From Myxococcales bacterium (GTDB taxonomy: Bacteria > Myxococcota_A > Polyangia > Haliangiales > Haliangiaceae), in assembly GCA_947483555.1 (NCBI GenBank), contig CANKMW010000008.1:48001-112000 (forward strand): 64,000 nucleotides of DNA, read 5' to 3'. The notes under the pieces are model-generated. The model did not search any database, was not told the DNA's origin, and saw only the letters and a list, made by a program, of their open reading frames with translations. Below are positions 24,774-32,906 of this stretch, piece after piece. The position numbers were made by a program, and so were the translations under genes. Position 1 is the first letter of the stretch; every line of letters begins with the position of its first letter.

Positions 24774-26227
24774 GCGATGCCGATCCGGCCGGCGCGCCGA
24801 TCGACGCGTTGCTCGGCCGCGAGCTCGACGGGCGCTACCAGATCCGCGATCGTCTGGGCGCCGGCGGCATGGGGGTGGTGTACCGCGGACGACAGCTGTC
24901 GGTCGGCCGCGACGTCGCGATCAAGGTCGTGCATCCGTCGATGGCCGGCGACCGCAACGCGGCGCGGCGATTCCTGCGCGAGGTGTCGCTGGCCGCGCAG
25001 CTGACCTCGCCGCACACGGTGCAGGTGATCGACTTCGGCCAGACCGCGGACGGCACGCTGTACCTGGTGATGGAGCTGCTCGCCGGCGAGGGCCTCGACG
25101 CCGAGGTGCGGCGGCTCCGCCACCTGCCGCCACGACGGGTCCTCGAGATCGCCATTCCCATCGCCGACGCGCTCGCCGCTGCCCACGCGTCGTCCTTCGT
25201 CCACCGCGATCTCAAACCGTCCAACATCTTCCTGGCTCGCGATCCCGGGGGCCGCGAGCGCGTCAAGGTGCTCGATTTCGGCATCGCCTGCGGCTTCGGC
25301 GAGTCGACGCTCACCGGCAGCGGCGAGGTGGTGGGGTCGCCGCCGTACCTGGCGCCCGAGGCCATCCTCGGCGAGCCGCTCGATGGACGCGTCGATCTCT
25401 ACGCGCTCGGCTGCGTCCTGCACCAGCTGTGCACCGGCGCCCCGCCGTTCGTCGGGGTGTCGGCCGCCGAGACGTTCCGGCTCCACATGCACGCGCCGCC
25501 GCCGCCGCTGCCGCCGTCGATCCCGCCGGCGCTGAGCGAGATCATCGCGCGGCTGCTGGCCAAGGACCGAGAAGATCGTTTCGCCGACGCGACCACGCTG
25601 CGCGGCGCGCTGACCGTGGCGCTCCGAGCGGTGGAGCTGGTGGCGGAGTCCGGCGCGCCGACCACGGGGACGCCGCCGTCCGCGGCCCCGCCGTCGATCG
25701 ACGGCGCGCCGGAGCTGACCGCGCCGTCCCGCGACACCGTCGACCTCCGCGCTCCGGCGCCGCCGATCGCGCAGCCGCCGTCACCTTCGGCGCCCCCAGT
25801 GCGGCGGCGAACCCGCGCGGTCGTCATCGGGACCGGCGCGTTCCTGCTCGCGCTCGGCGTCGCCGCGCTGGTCTGGCAGCTCGGTCCCCGCGCCACCGCG
25901 ATCGCGCTCGATCGGTTCGCTGACTCGACTCCGGCCGTCGCGGTCGACGCCGGCACGGCCGCCGCCACCGTGCCCGATCGCGCCACGGCGTCCGATGCCG
26001 TCACCGCGACCGATGCCGCCACCGCGGCCGACGCCGTCACCGCGACCGACGCCGCCACCGCCACCGACGCCGCGCGCACCGCGCCGCTCGATGCCGCACC
26101 GCGCCGCTCGTCGACGGCCCGCGCGGTGCACGACGCCGGTCCCCCGCCCGCCGTCGCTCCGGTGGATGCGACGCCCCCACCGCCGCCACGACGCGACGCC
26201 GGGGTCAGCTTCGTCCTGCCGAGCTGA
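24770..26227 (+). CDS. Membrane-anchored Ser/Thr protein kinase (PknB type)
   Basis: 485 residues. The kinase domain (~20-285) is intact: P-loop GAGGMGVVYRG, lysine in AIKVVHP, catalytic loop HRDLKPSNIF, DFG in VLDFGIAC, and the activation segment ending GSPPYLAPE. A Pro/Ala linker leads to one membrane span near residues 350-370 (VVIGTGAFLLALGVAALVW), so the ~115-residue C terminus is outside. It is built of imperfect 10-residue units such as ATDAATAADAVT and has no known sensor fold. An in-frame GTG lies two codons upstream. The start overlaps the MopE-like lipoprotein stop by four bases. The FHA activator nearby is a plausible substrate. Confidence 0.93.
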   Translation: MSDADPAGAPIDALLGRELDGRYQIRDRLGAGGMGVVYRGRQLSVGRDVAIKVVHPSMAGDRNAARRFLREVSLAAQLTSPHTVQVIDFGQTADGTLYLVMELLAGEGLDAEVRRLRHLPPRRVLEIAIPIADALAAAHASSFVHRDLKPSNIFLARDPGGRERVKVLDFGIACGFGESTLTGSGEVVGSPPYLAPEAILGEPLDGRVDLYALGCVLHQLCTGAPPFVGVSAAETFRLHMHAPPPPLPPSIPPALSEIIARLLAKDREDRFADATTLRGALTVALRAVELVAESGAPTTGTPPSAAPPSIDGAPELTAPSRDTVDLRAPAPPIAQPPSPSAPPVRRRTRAVVIGTGAFLLALGVAALVWQLGPRATAIALDRFADSTPAVAVDAGTAAATVPDRATASDAVTATDAATAADAVTATDAATATDAARTAPLDAAPRRSSTARAVHDAGPPPAVAPVDATPPPPPRRDAGVSFVLPS

Positions 26228-26236
26228 CCGGCGCGA

Positions 26237-27322
26237 TCAGGGAAACATCGGCGCCGCCGCCAGTCCGAGCGTCTCGGGCCAGCCGCGGATCACGTTGAGG
26301 CACTGCACGGCCTGGCCGGCCGCGCCCTTGACCAGGTTGTCGATGGCGGCGATCGCCAGCACGCGGCGGGCGCGCGGATCGTAGATCGCCTGCACGTGGG
26401 CGCGGTTCGAGCCGCGCACATGCGCGGTGTCGGGCAACGCGCCCACCGGCAGGACGTCGACGAACGGCTCACCGGCGTAGGCCGCGGCGAGCGCGTCGCG
26501 GTAGACCGACGCCGGCCGCGACGCGTCGGTGGGCGTGGCATAGACGCAGGACAGGATGCCGCGTGCCATCGGCAGCAGGTGCGGCGTGAACACGACCGCC
26601 ACCGCCCCCGGCGCCACGCCAGCCGCCAGGGCCAGCTCCTGCTCGATCTCCGGGGTGTGGCGGTGGGTGCCGGCAACCTTGTAGGCGCGCACGCCCTCCG
26701 CCGCTTCGGGCAGGTGGGTGGCCAGCGCGGGCGTACGGCCGGCGCCCGACGCGCCGCTCTTGGCGTCGACGACCAGCCCGTCTGGTGAAACCAACCCGGC
26801 CGCCAGCAACGGGGCCAGCGCCAGGATGGTCGCGGTCGGATAGCAGCCGGGGACCGCGACCAGGCCGGCGCCGCGGAGCGCATCGCGGTGGCGCTCGGGC
26901 AACCCGTAGACCGCCTCGGCGAGCAGCCCCGGTGCCGGATGGGCCGCGTGCTCGCCGTCCGCCGACGAGCCATACCACGTCGTCCAGGTCGCGGCATCGT
27001 GCAGCCGGAAGTCGGCCGACAGATCGAGCGTGGTCACGCCGCGCGCGCGCAGCGCCGCCACCACCGTCGCCGACTCGCCGTGCGGCAGGGCCGCGAAGGC
27101 GACGTCGGCGCGGGCGGCGACCGTGTCGGCGTCGAAGGCTTCGATCGGCAGCGCCAGCAGGCCGCGCAGGTGCGGAAACACCTCGTCGAGGCGCTGGCCG
27201 GCGGCGCGTTTCGCCATCACCACGGTGATCTCCGCCCGCGGGTGGCCGAGCAGCAGCCGGCACAACTCGGCGCCGGTGTAGCCGGAAGCACCGACGATGG
27301 CGACGCGGACGCGATCGGACAT
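26237..27322 (-). CDS. argC: N-acetyl-gamma-glutamyl-phosphate reductase
   Basis: Reduces N-acetylglutamyl phosphate to the semialdehyde with NADPH in arginine biosynthesis. 361 residues with the N-terminal Rossmann loop IVGASGYTGAELCRLL, the active-site cysteine in VPGCYPTATI, the KSGASGAGR segment and the late catalytic histidine region AGTHRHTPEIEQEL. Length and order fit the type-1 ArgC family. No other arg gene is adjacent, so it is solitary here. Its stop converges on the kinase gene 9 bases away. Confidence 0.97.
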   Translation of the reverse strand: MSDRVRVAIVGASGYTGAELCRLLLGHPRAEITVVMAKRAAGQRLDEVFPHLRGLLALPIEAFDADTVAARADVAFAALPHGESATVVAALRARGVTTLDLSADFRLHDAATWTTWYGSSADGEHAAHPAPGLLAEAVYGLPERHRDALRGAGLVAVPGCYPTATILALAPLLAAGLVSPDGLVVDAKSGASGAGRTPALATHLPEAAEGVRAYKVAGTHRHTPEIEQELALAAGVAPGAVAVVFTPHLLPMARGILSCVYATPTDASRPASVYRDALAAAYAGEPFVDVLPVGALPDTAHVRGSNRAHVQAIYDPRARRVLAIAAIDNLVKGAAGQAVQCLNVIRGWPETLGLAAAPMFP

Positions 27323-27480
27323 GGCGGCGAACTGTAGCGGATCGCGCGCCCACCGGCGCGCCAGGACCGCGAGTGCCCACGCTCGGTTGCACGTCGTCGC
27401 CTGCCGGCGGAACCAAGTCAGACGATGTCCGCATCGCGACCACCGCGTCCGCGCGACGCTCGCACGCCTGGGAGGTCCTC

Positions 27481-28539
27481 ATGCGTCGACTGCTGTCGTG
27501 GGTCCTGATCGCTTCGCCCCTCGCCGCGTGTGGCCCGTCGCCGCAAGGCAACGGCGACGACGATGGTGATGGTGACGGCGGCGGCACCGGCAGCAACGTC
27601 GACGCCGACACCAGCACCGACGCCGACGACCGCGACTCGAGCTGCGGCGCACAGAACACGCCGATCGCGGTCGAGAACCTCGGCGATCCCCCCGACCTCC
27701 TGATCGTGCTCGATCGCTCGGGCTCGATGACCTCGCCGATCTTCACGATCCCCCCCAACTTCACGCCGAAGTGGAACATCATGCGTGACGCGCTCAACGG
27801 GCTGGCCGCCGATCTGCAGGACAACATTCGCTTCGGCCTCGCCGAGTTCCCGACCAACGACGACTGCGCCGTCAACAACCCGGGCGCGGTGCGGGTGCCG
27901 ATCGACCTCAACCAGGCGCCCGAGATCATGTCGTACTTCGCCTCGCGCTCCGCCAACGGCAACACCCCGGCGCAGCTCGGCCTGCAGGCGGCGCTCGCGC
28001 ACTACCAGGGCATCACCGCCAACCCCGCCGGCCGCTACGTGCTGTTTGCCACCGACGGCGAGCCCAACTGCACCACCGACGAGGCCGCCGCCGCGACCCA
28101 GACCGTCGCCGCGGTGACCGCGCTCGCCAGCGCCGGGATCAAGACCTACGTCCTCGGCTTCGGCGGCGGCTTCACCAACGACGCGGTGCTCAACAACTCG
28201 GCCATCGCCGGCCAGGTGCCACGCGCCGGCGGCCCGCCGCACTACTACGCCGCCAACAGCGCCGCCCAGCTCAACGCCGTGCTCGATCAGATCGCCGGCG
28301 GCATCATCGTGCCGTCATGTAGCTACGCGCTGGCCAGCGTGCCACCCGACCCCGACGACGTCACCGTCACCCTCGATGGCGTGGTCGTGCCGCGCTCCAC
28401 CCAGCACACCAACGGCTGGGACTACCACCCCGACAGCATGACGATCACGTTCTTCGGCACCTACTGCGCGCAGATCACGTCGGGCGCGGTGGCCAACGTC
28501 TCGTTCGTCTACGGCTGCCCGGGTCCCGTGATCGACTAG
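27481..28539 (+). CDS. VWA-domain lipoprotein
   Basis: 352 residues. The lipobox LAAC (cysteine at residue 17) is followed by a Gly/Asp-rich low-complexity stretch (GDDDGDGDGGG) and then a von Willebrand factor A domain: LLIVLDRSGSM holds the MIDAS DxSxS, with the later acidic loop ATDGEPNC. The C-terminal ~75 residues form a beta domain ending YGCPGPVID. It would sit on the outer membrane and bind a protein or metal-bridged partner. The frame is open upstream, but the ATG at 27481 gives the lipoprotein signal. Divergent from argC across 158 bases in which I see no clear promoter. Confidence 0.8.
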   Translation: MRRLLSWVLIASPLAACGPSPQGNGDDDGDGDGGGTGSNVDADTSTDADDRDSSCGAQNTPIAVENLGDPPDLLIVLDRSGSMTSPIFTIPPNFTPKWNIMRDALNGLAADLQDNIRFGLAEFPTNDDCAVNNPGAVRVPIDLNQAPEIMSYFASRSANGNTPAQLGLQAALAHYQGITANPAGRYVLFATDGEPNCTTDEAAAATQTVAAVTALASAGIKTYVLGFGGGFTNDAVLNNSAIAGQVPRAGGPPHYYAANSAAQLNAVLDQIAGGIIVPSCSYALASVPPDPDDVTVTLDGVVVPRSTQHTNGWDYHPDSMTITFFGTYCAQITSGAVANVSFVYGCPGPVID

Positions 28540-28545
28540 TACCGA

Positions 28546-28581
28546 AAACAGCGACGCCCGCGCTCGGCAAGCGAGGCGGGC
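28546..28581 (-). terminator. Rho-independent terminator of rplM-rpsI
   Basis: On the minus strand, GCCCGCCTCG and CGAGCGCGGGC form a stem with one bulged base around the loop CTTGC, followed by a T-rich run containing TGTTTT. It begins 31 bases after the rpsI stop. The stem also faces the end of the convergent VWA gene and may stop transcription from both sides. Confidence 0.7.
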
Positions 28582-28612
28582 ATCGTTCGAACGGTCGCGA
28601 GTGGCGTCGTGA

Positions 28613-29005
28613 TCAGCGCTTCGAGAACTGGAAGCGAGCACGCGCGGCGCGCTGGCCGTACTTCTTGCGCTCCTTCTTGCGGGGGTCGCGGGTGACGTAC
28701 CCGACGGCCTTCAGCTTGGGACGGAGCGTGGCGTCGATCTTCATCAGGCAGCGCGTGATGCCGTGGCGCACGGCGCCGGCCTGCGACTGGATGCCGCCGC
28801 CGCGAACGGTGGCGTGCACGTCGTACTGCCCCAGGAGACCGACCTCCTCGAAGGGCTGCCGGATCACCATGAGCGCGGTCGGGCGGCGGAAGTACTCCTC
28901 GTCCTGGCGCTCGTTGATGACGAACGCGCCGCCCCCTGGAACGAGCCAGACGCGCGCGATCGCGGTCTTGCGGCGGCCGGTGGAGTAGATCTTGGCAGTG
29001 GCCAT
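28613..29005 (-). CDS. rpsI: 30S ribosomal protein S9
   Basis: Small-subunit ribosomal protein whose basic C-terminal tail reaches the P-site tRNA. 130 residues, normal length. The start YSTGRRKTAIARVWL, the middle VRGGGIQSQAGAVRHGITR and the tail DPRKKERKKYGQ, ending in FQFSKR, are diagnostic. A GAGAA sequence precedes the ATG. It follows rplM after 32 bases in the universally conserved rplM-rpsI order and is closed by a hairpin terminator. Confidence 0.98.
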   Translation of the reverse strand: MATAKIYSTGRRKTAIARVWLVPGGGAFVINERQDEEYFRRPTALMVIRQPFEEVGLLGQYDVHATVRGGGIQSQAGAVRHGITRCLMKIDATLRPKLKAVGYVTRDPRKKERKKYGQRAARARFQFSKR

Positions 29006-29037
29006 GTCGTTCTCTTTCTTGACGTCGATGCGTGACT

Positions 29038-29496
29038 TCAGACGGCGAGCGCGCGCGGCTTCTGCGCCGAGTGATCGTGCGCAGCGCCGCGGTAGATCTT
29101 GAGCTTCTTGATGATGCGGCGGCCGAGCGGGCCCTTGGGCAACATGCCCCACACGGCCTGCCGGATCGCGCGCTCGGGATCGTCGGCCATGACGTGCTTC
29201 GCCAGCTTGCGCTTGAGTCCGCCCGGATACAGCGTGTGGCGGTAGTACACCTTGGTGTCGCCCTTGTTGCCGGTGAGCTGGGCACCGCTGGCGTTGATCA
29301 CGACCACGAAGTCGCCCATGTCGACGTTGGGCGTGTAGGTCGGCTTGTGCTTGCCGCGCAGGACCATCGCGATCTTGGTGGCAGCGCGACCCAGGGTCTG
29401 GCCCTGGAGATCGACGATGTACCACTCGCGCTGGGCCTCGCCGGCTTCCTTGGTCAGCCAGAAGCTCTTCTGCGTGGCGTTGTGTGCAGTCGTCAT
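29038..29496 (-). CDS. rplM: 50S ribosomal protein L13
   Basis: Early-assembly large-subunit protein. 152 residues with EWYIVDLQGQTLGRAATKIA, RGKHKPTYTPNVDMGDFVVV, the NA-binding GNKGDTKVYYRHTLYPGG and VWGMLPKGPLGRR, all typical of bacterial L13. I start at 29496; the frame upstream is not L13-like. The first ~12 residues (MTTAHNATQKSF) are a slightly longer lead than in E. coli. First gene of the rplM-rpsI operon, with a sigma-70-like promoter about 55 bases upstream. Confidence 0.98.
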   Translation of the reverse strand: MTTAHNATQKSFWLTKEAGEAQREWYIVDLQGQTLGRAATKIAMVLRGKHKPTYTPNVDMGDFVVVINASGAQLTGNKGDTKVYYRHTLYPGGLKRKLAKHVMADDPERAIRQAVWGMLPKGPLGRRIIKKLKIYRGAAHDHSAQKPRALAV

Positions 29497-29550
29497 GGGG
29501 GGTTCCGTAGGGGGCACCCACCGGAGAGAACCCGGCGGGAAGGCGGATCG

Positions 29551-29577
29551 TGTATAGGCTTTGGGGGTCGGAGTCAA
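29551..29577 (-). promoter_or_regulatory. Sigma-70-type promoter of rplM-rpsI
   Basis: Read on the minus strand, TTGACT (29577-29572) and TATACA (29556-29551) are separated by 15 bases; shifting the -35 to CTTGAC gives 16. These stand out in otherwise GC-rich sequence. Transcription would start near 29544, leaving a leader of about 48 bases before the rplM ATG. Confidence 0.6.
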
Positions 29578-29625
29578 GTCGGACCGGTACCCCCGAGGCG
29601 CGAAAGGACGTGGTAACACGCGGAC

Positions 29626-30483
29626 GTGGCTCGGATCGGCTTCGTGCTCAAGCCCGACACGTCGGAGGCCGAGCCCTTGCTCGCCGAGCTGATCGCCTGG
29701 ATGGCCGACGAAGGCCATTCCGCGGTGGTCACGCGCGAAGACGGCGTGTGTCCACAAGGCGCCGAGATCGTTTCAGAATCAACGATCGGTGGCCTCGACC
29801 TGCTGGTCGTTCTCGGCGGCGACGGCACCATGCTCCGCGCCAGCCGCGTGGTGGCTGACACCGGTACGCCGGTGCTCGGCATCAACCTGGGCCAGCTGGG
29901 CTTCCTGGCCGGCTTCGCGCCCGCCGAGGCTCGCGACGCGCTGCGAGACGCGCTCGCCGGCCGCCTGCGGGTCGAAGATCGGTCGCGCCTGGCGGTGACG
30001 CTGCTGCGGCCCGGCGGCGAGCGCTTTGACCGCACCGCGCTCAACGACGCGGTCGTGCACCAGGGGGCGATGGCGCGCATCGTCCACGCCATGGCCTGGA
30101 TCGACGACCTGTTCGTCGCCGAGTACCGCGCCGACGGCCTCATCGCCGCCACCCCCACCGGCTCGACGGCCTACAACATGGCGGCCGGTGGGCCGATCCT
30201 GATCCCGGGCGCCGCCGGCATGACGCTGACCCCGATCTGCGCCCACTCGCTCACCAACCGGCCGCTGGTGGTGCCGGCAGCGTCGATCATCCGCCTCGAG
30301 CTCGGCGGCGGCGCCCGCGACGTGGTGCTCACGGTCGACGGCCAGTGGGCGGTGCCGTTCACGCATGGCGACAAGGTCGAGATCACCGCCGCCGCGAGCC
30401 CGATGCGCCTCTACACCGGCCCCAAGAGCTACTTCGACGTCATGCGCGACAAGCTCCACTGGGGCCTGCGCGGCGCCCGCTGA
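29626..30483 (+). CDS. nadK: NAD kinase
   Basis: Phosphorylates NAD to NADP. 285 residues with the signature VVLGGDGTMLRASR (GGDGT at 64-68), the substrate loop TALNDAVVHQG and the catalytic/structural ATPTGSTAYNMAAGGPIL. It starts at a GTG giving MARIGFVLKPDT; no in-frame ATG is better placed. It is divergent from rplM and sits 83 bases ahead of recN, a pairing common in bacteria. NADP supply links it functionally to the pentose phosphate operon, though it is far from it. Confidence 0.96.
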   Translation: MARIGFVLKPDTSEAEPLLAELIAWMADEGHSAVVTREDGVCPQGAEIVSESTIGGLDLLVVLGGDGTMLRASRVVADTGTPVLGINLGQLGFLAGFAPAEARDALRDALAGRLRVEDRSRLAVTLLRPGGERFDRTALNDAVVHQGAMARIVHAMAWIDDLFVAEYRADGLIAATPTGSTAYNMAAGGPILIPGAAGMTLTPICAHSLTNRPLVVPAASIIRLELGGGARDVVLTVDGQWAVPFTHGDKVEITAAASPMRLYTGPKSYFDVMRDKLHWGLRGAR

Positions 30484-30497
30484 CGCGCGCGTCAGCG
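30478..30497. terminator. 20-base perfect palindrome at the nadK stop; possible terminator or attenuator
   Basis: CGCTGACGCG and its exact complement abut, with the nadK TGA inside the left arm. An RNA hairpin of about 8 base pairs with a 4-base loop is expected. Only a weak T run follows (AGTTTC), so intrinsic termination is uncertain; partial read-through into recN is possible. Confidence 0.35.
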
Positions 30498-30566
30498 GCC
30501 GGTCGCACCAGTTTCGCACCTGAACCTTTGCGCAGTGTCAGCCTGGCAGGGTAAAACCGGATCCAG

Positions 30567-32288
30567 ATGCTGCGTTACCTGAGGGTGACCAACTTCGCGA
30601 TCCTGTCCGACGTCACCGTCGAGATGGGCGATGGCCTGTCCGTCCTCACCGGCGAGACCGGCGCCGGCAAGTCGCTCATCGTCGAGGCGGTGAACCTGTT
30701 GCGGGGCGGCCGAGCGTCGGCCGATATCCCGCGCGCCGGGGCCCAGGAAGCCGTCGTCGAGGCCATCTTCGAGATCCCGGACGACCTGCGGGCGCGGGTG
30801 CGCGGGGTGATCGTCGCCGCCGGCCTGCCGTTGGCCGGGAATGACGAGGCGGCGACCGACGTGACCGAGGTGGTCGTGCGCCGCGTGATCCAGCGCGGCG
30901 GACGCAGCCGGACGTACATCAACGGCGCCCTCACCACCGCCGGCCGCCTGGCCGAGCTCGGCGGCTTGCTCGTCGATCTGTCGGGTCAACATCAGCACCA
31001 GGGCCTGGTCGATCCCGCCCGCCACCGCGAGATTCTCGACGCGTTCGCGGCCGAGCCGGCGGTGACCGGCGAGATGTCGGCGGCGTGGGCCGAGCTGGCC
31101 GAGCTCGATCGCCAGCTCGCCGAGCTGGGTGGTGACGAGCGCGCTCGCGCCGACCGCGCCGACTACCTGCGCTACCAGCTCGACGAGCTCGACGCCGCCG
31201 CGCTCGAGGCCGGCGAAGACGAGCGGCTGGTCGCCCACCGGGCCCGCCTGGGCGCGGTCGCCGAGCTCGATGTCGGGACCCGCGCCGCCGTCGAATCACT
31301 GTACGGCGACGACGGCGCGGTGGACCGGCTGGCGGCGGCGGCGCGCGAGCTCGACAAGCTGGCCCGGATCGACGCCATGCTCGAGCCCACCCTGCGCCAG
31401 ATCCACGAGGCGCGGGTGCTGGCCGAGGACGCGGCCGGCGAGCTCCGCCACTACGCCGACCGGCTCGAGGGTGATCCGCAGCGGCTGGCGTCGATCGACG
31501 ATCGGCTGGAGCTGGTGCGGCGGCTGTGCCGCAAGCACGGCGGCACGCTCGCCGAGGTGATCGCGCGTGCCGTCGAGCTCCGTGGCGAGCTCGATGGGCT
31601 CGATCACCGCGAGACCCGGGTCGGCGAGCTCGAGGCCGGGCGGGCCCGCGCCCTGATCCGCGCCGAGCGCTCGGCGGCAGCCGTGACCCACAGCCGCACC
31701 CGCGCGGCGGCTCGGCTCATGCGCGAGGTGGCGAAGTCGCTCGCCGAGCTCGGGATGGGCACGGCGCGGGTCGCGGTCGCGATCACGGCCCGGCCGCTCG
31801 GCGTCCATGGCGCCGACGACGTCGAGCTGCTGCTGTCCGCCAACAAGGGCGAGGAGGCACGCCCACTGGCCCGGGTGGCATCGGGCGGAGAGCTGTCCCG
31901 CATCATGCTGGCGCTCAAGCTGACCTTGCGGCGCGCCGAAGAGGTCGCGACCTACGTGTTCGACGAGGTCGACGCCGGGATCGGCGGCGCGACCGCGCAC
32001 GCCGTCGGTGCCCTGATCCGCGCCGTCGCCGATCACCGCCAGGTGCTGTGCGTCACCCACCTGCCGCAGATCGCGGCGTACGCCGACGCCCACTACCATG
32101 TCGAGAAGGTCGAGGTCGGCGGTCGCACCGAGACCGTGGTGAAGAAGCTCGGCGCCGCGGCGCGCAAGGACGAGCTGGCCCGCATGCTCGGCGGCGCCGC
32201 CACCGCCCGGGCACGCGCCCACGCCGCCGAGCTGCTCGACACCGCGGGACGTCGTGACCCGGGCAAACGCGCGCGGGCCCAGGCCTGA
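30567..32288 (+). CDS. recN: DNA repair protein RecN
   Basis: SMC-like ATPase acting in double-strand break repair by recombination. 573 residues in the order head-coil-coil-head: N-terminal LRVTNFAILSDVTVEM with Walker A GETGAGKS at 30-37, long Ala/Glu/Arg coiled coils (~160-380), then the ABC signature VASGGELSRIMLALKL, Walker B YVFDEVDAGIGG and LCVTHLPQIAAYAD. This matches RecN over its full length. It follows nadK on the same strand. I looked for an SOS box in the 70 bases upstream and found only a weak inverted repeat. Confidence 0.97.
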   Translation: MLRYLRVTNFAILSDVTVEMGDGLSVLTGETGAGKSLIVEAVNLLRGGRASADIPRAGAQEAVVEAIFEIPDDLRARVRGVIVAAGLPLAGNDEAATDVTEVVVRRVIQRGGRSRTYINGALTTAGRLAELGGLLVDLSGQHQHQGLVDPARHREILDAFAAEPAVTGEMSAAWAELAELDRQLAELGGDERARADRADYLRYQLDELDAAALEAGEDERLVAHRARLGAVAELDVGTRAAVESLYGDDGAVDRLAAAARELDKLARIDAMLEPTLRQIHEARVLAEDAAGELRHYADRLEGDPQRLASIDDRLELVRRLCRKHGGTLAEVIARAVELRGELDGLDHRETRVGELEAGRARALIRAERSAAAVTHSRTRAAARLMREVAKSLAELGMGTARVAVAITARPLGVHGADDVELLLSANKGEEARPLARVASGGELSRIMLALKLTLRRAEEVATYVFDEVDAGIGGATAHAVGALIRAVADHRQVLCVTHLPQIAAYADAHYHVEKVEVGGRTETVVKKLGAAARKDELARMLGGAATARARAHAAELLDTAGRRDPGKRARAQA

Positions 32289-32406
32289 GCGGCCGGGAGC
32301 GGGCGGCGCGCCCAGAAGGTCGGCGACGCCAAACTCTGCGGGTGATTTTTTCCACGGCGAGGGGAAGAATGGTGAAGCGGTGATCAAGGACCGCAGGGAG
32401 GCAACC

Positions 32407-32844
32407 ATGGAGATCGAGATCCGCAAGATCCTCGGCGACAAGCCGACGCGGGTGGAGTCGGTCGGGCCGGACACCAGCGTCCACGATGCGGTCGCGCTCA
32501 TGAACGAGCGCAACATCGGCTCGGTGCTGGTGCTCGAGGCCGAGCGCACCGTCGGCATCTTCACCGAACGTGACGTGCTGACCCGGGTGGTCGCGCCCGG
32601 GCGCGATCCGGCCGCGACCCAGGTGCGCGAGGTCATGACCACCAAGCTGCTCGCGATCGCGCCATCGACGACGGTGCACGAAGCGATGGCGATCATGACC
32701 GAACGCCGTTGCCGGCACTTGCCGGTGATGGTCGAGGGCCGGGCGGTCGGCATGATCTCGATCGGCGATCTCACCCGCTGGGTGGTGCGCGATCAGCAGC
32801 ACACGATCGACGACCTCACCGACTACATCCACCACACCAGTTGA
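32407..32844 (+). CDS. Tandem CBS-domain protein
   Basis: 145 residues forming two CBS repeats (VESVGPDTSVHDAVALMNER ... TVGIFTERDVLTRVV and VMTTKLLAIAPSTTVHEAM ... AVGMISIGDLTRWVV). The C-terminal VVRDQQHTIDDLTDYIH is typical of short bacterial CBS pairs related to signal-transduction proteins that bind adenine nucleotides. An AGGGAGG ribosome site lies just before the ATG, which fixes the start although the frame is open upstream. No catalytic domain; probably an energy-state sensor. Separated from recN by 118 bases. Confidence 0.9.
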   Translation: MEIEIRKILGDKPTRVESVGPDTSVHDAVALMNERNIGSVLVLEAERTVGIFTERDVLTRVVAPGRDPAATQVREVMTTKLLAIAPSTTVHEAMAIMTERRCRHLPVMVEGRAVGMISIGDLTRWVVRDQQHTIDDLTDYIHHTS

Positions 32845-32873
32845 TGACGACGGCCGGGCCGTAGCAGGGGCGG

Positions 32874-32906
32874 CTGAGCGCGCGCGGTCGCTCGCGCGGC
32901 CCTCAG
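32874..32906. terminator. Hairpin between convergent genes, possible bidirectional terminator
   Basis: CGCGCG-GTCGCT-CGCGCG (32881-32898) forms a 6-base-pair stem, flanked by CTGAG and CTCAG, which can also pair. It lies between the CBS gene and the convergent lipoprotein gene; the right arm covers that gene's stop. There is no strong T run, so function is a guess. Confidence 0.3.

Noticed and set aside
30500..30566. SOS/LexA box before recN
   Set aside because: Only a weak AGTTTCG...TGAACCT inverted repeat; it matches no consensus well enough to claim.
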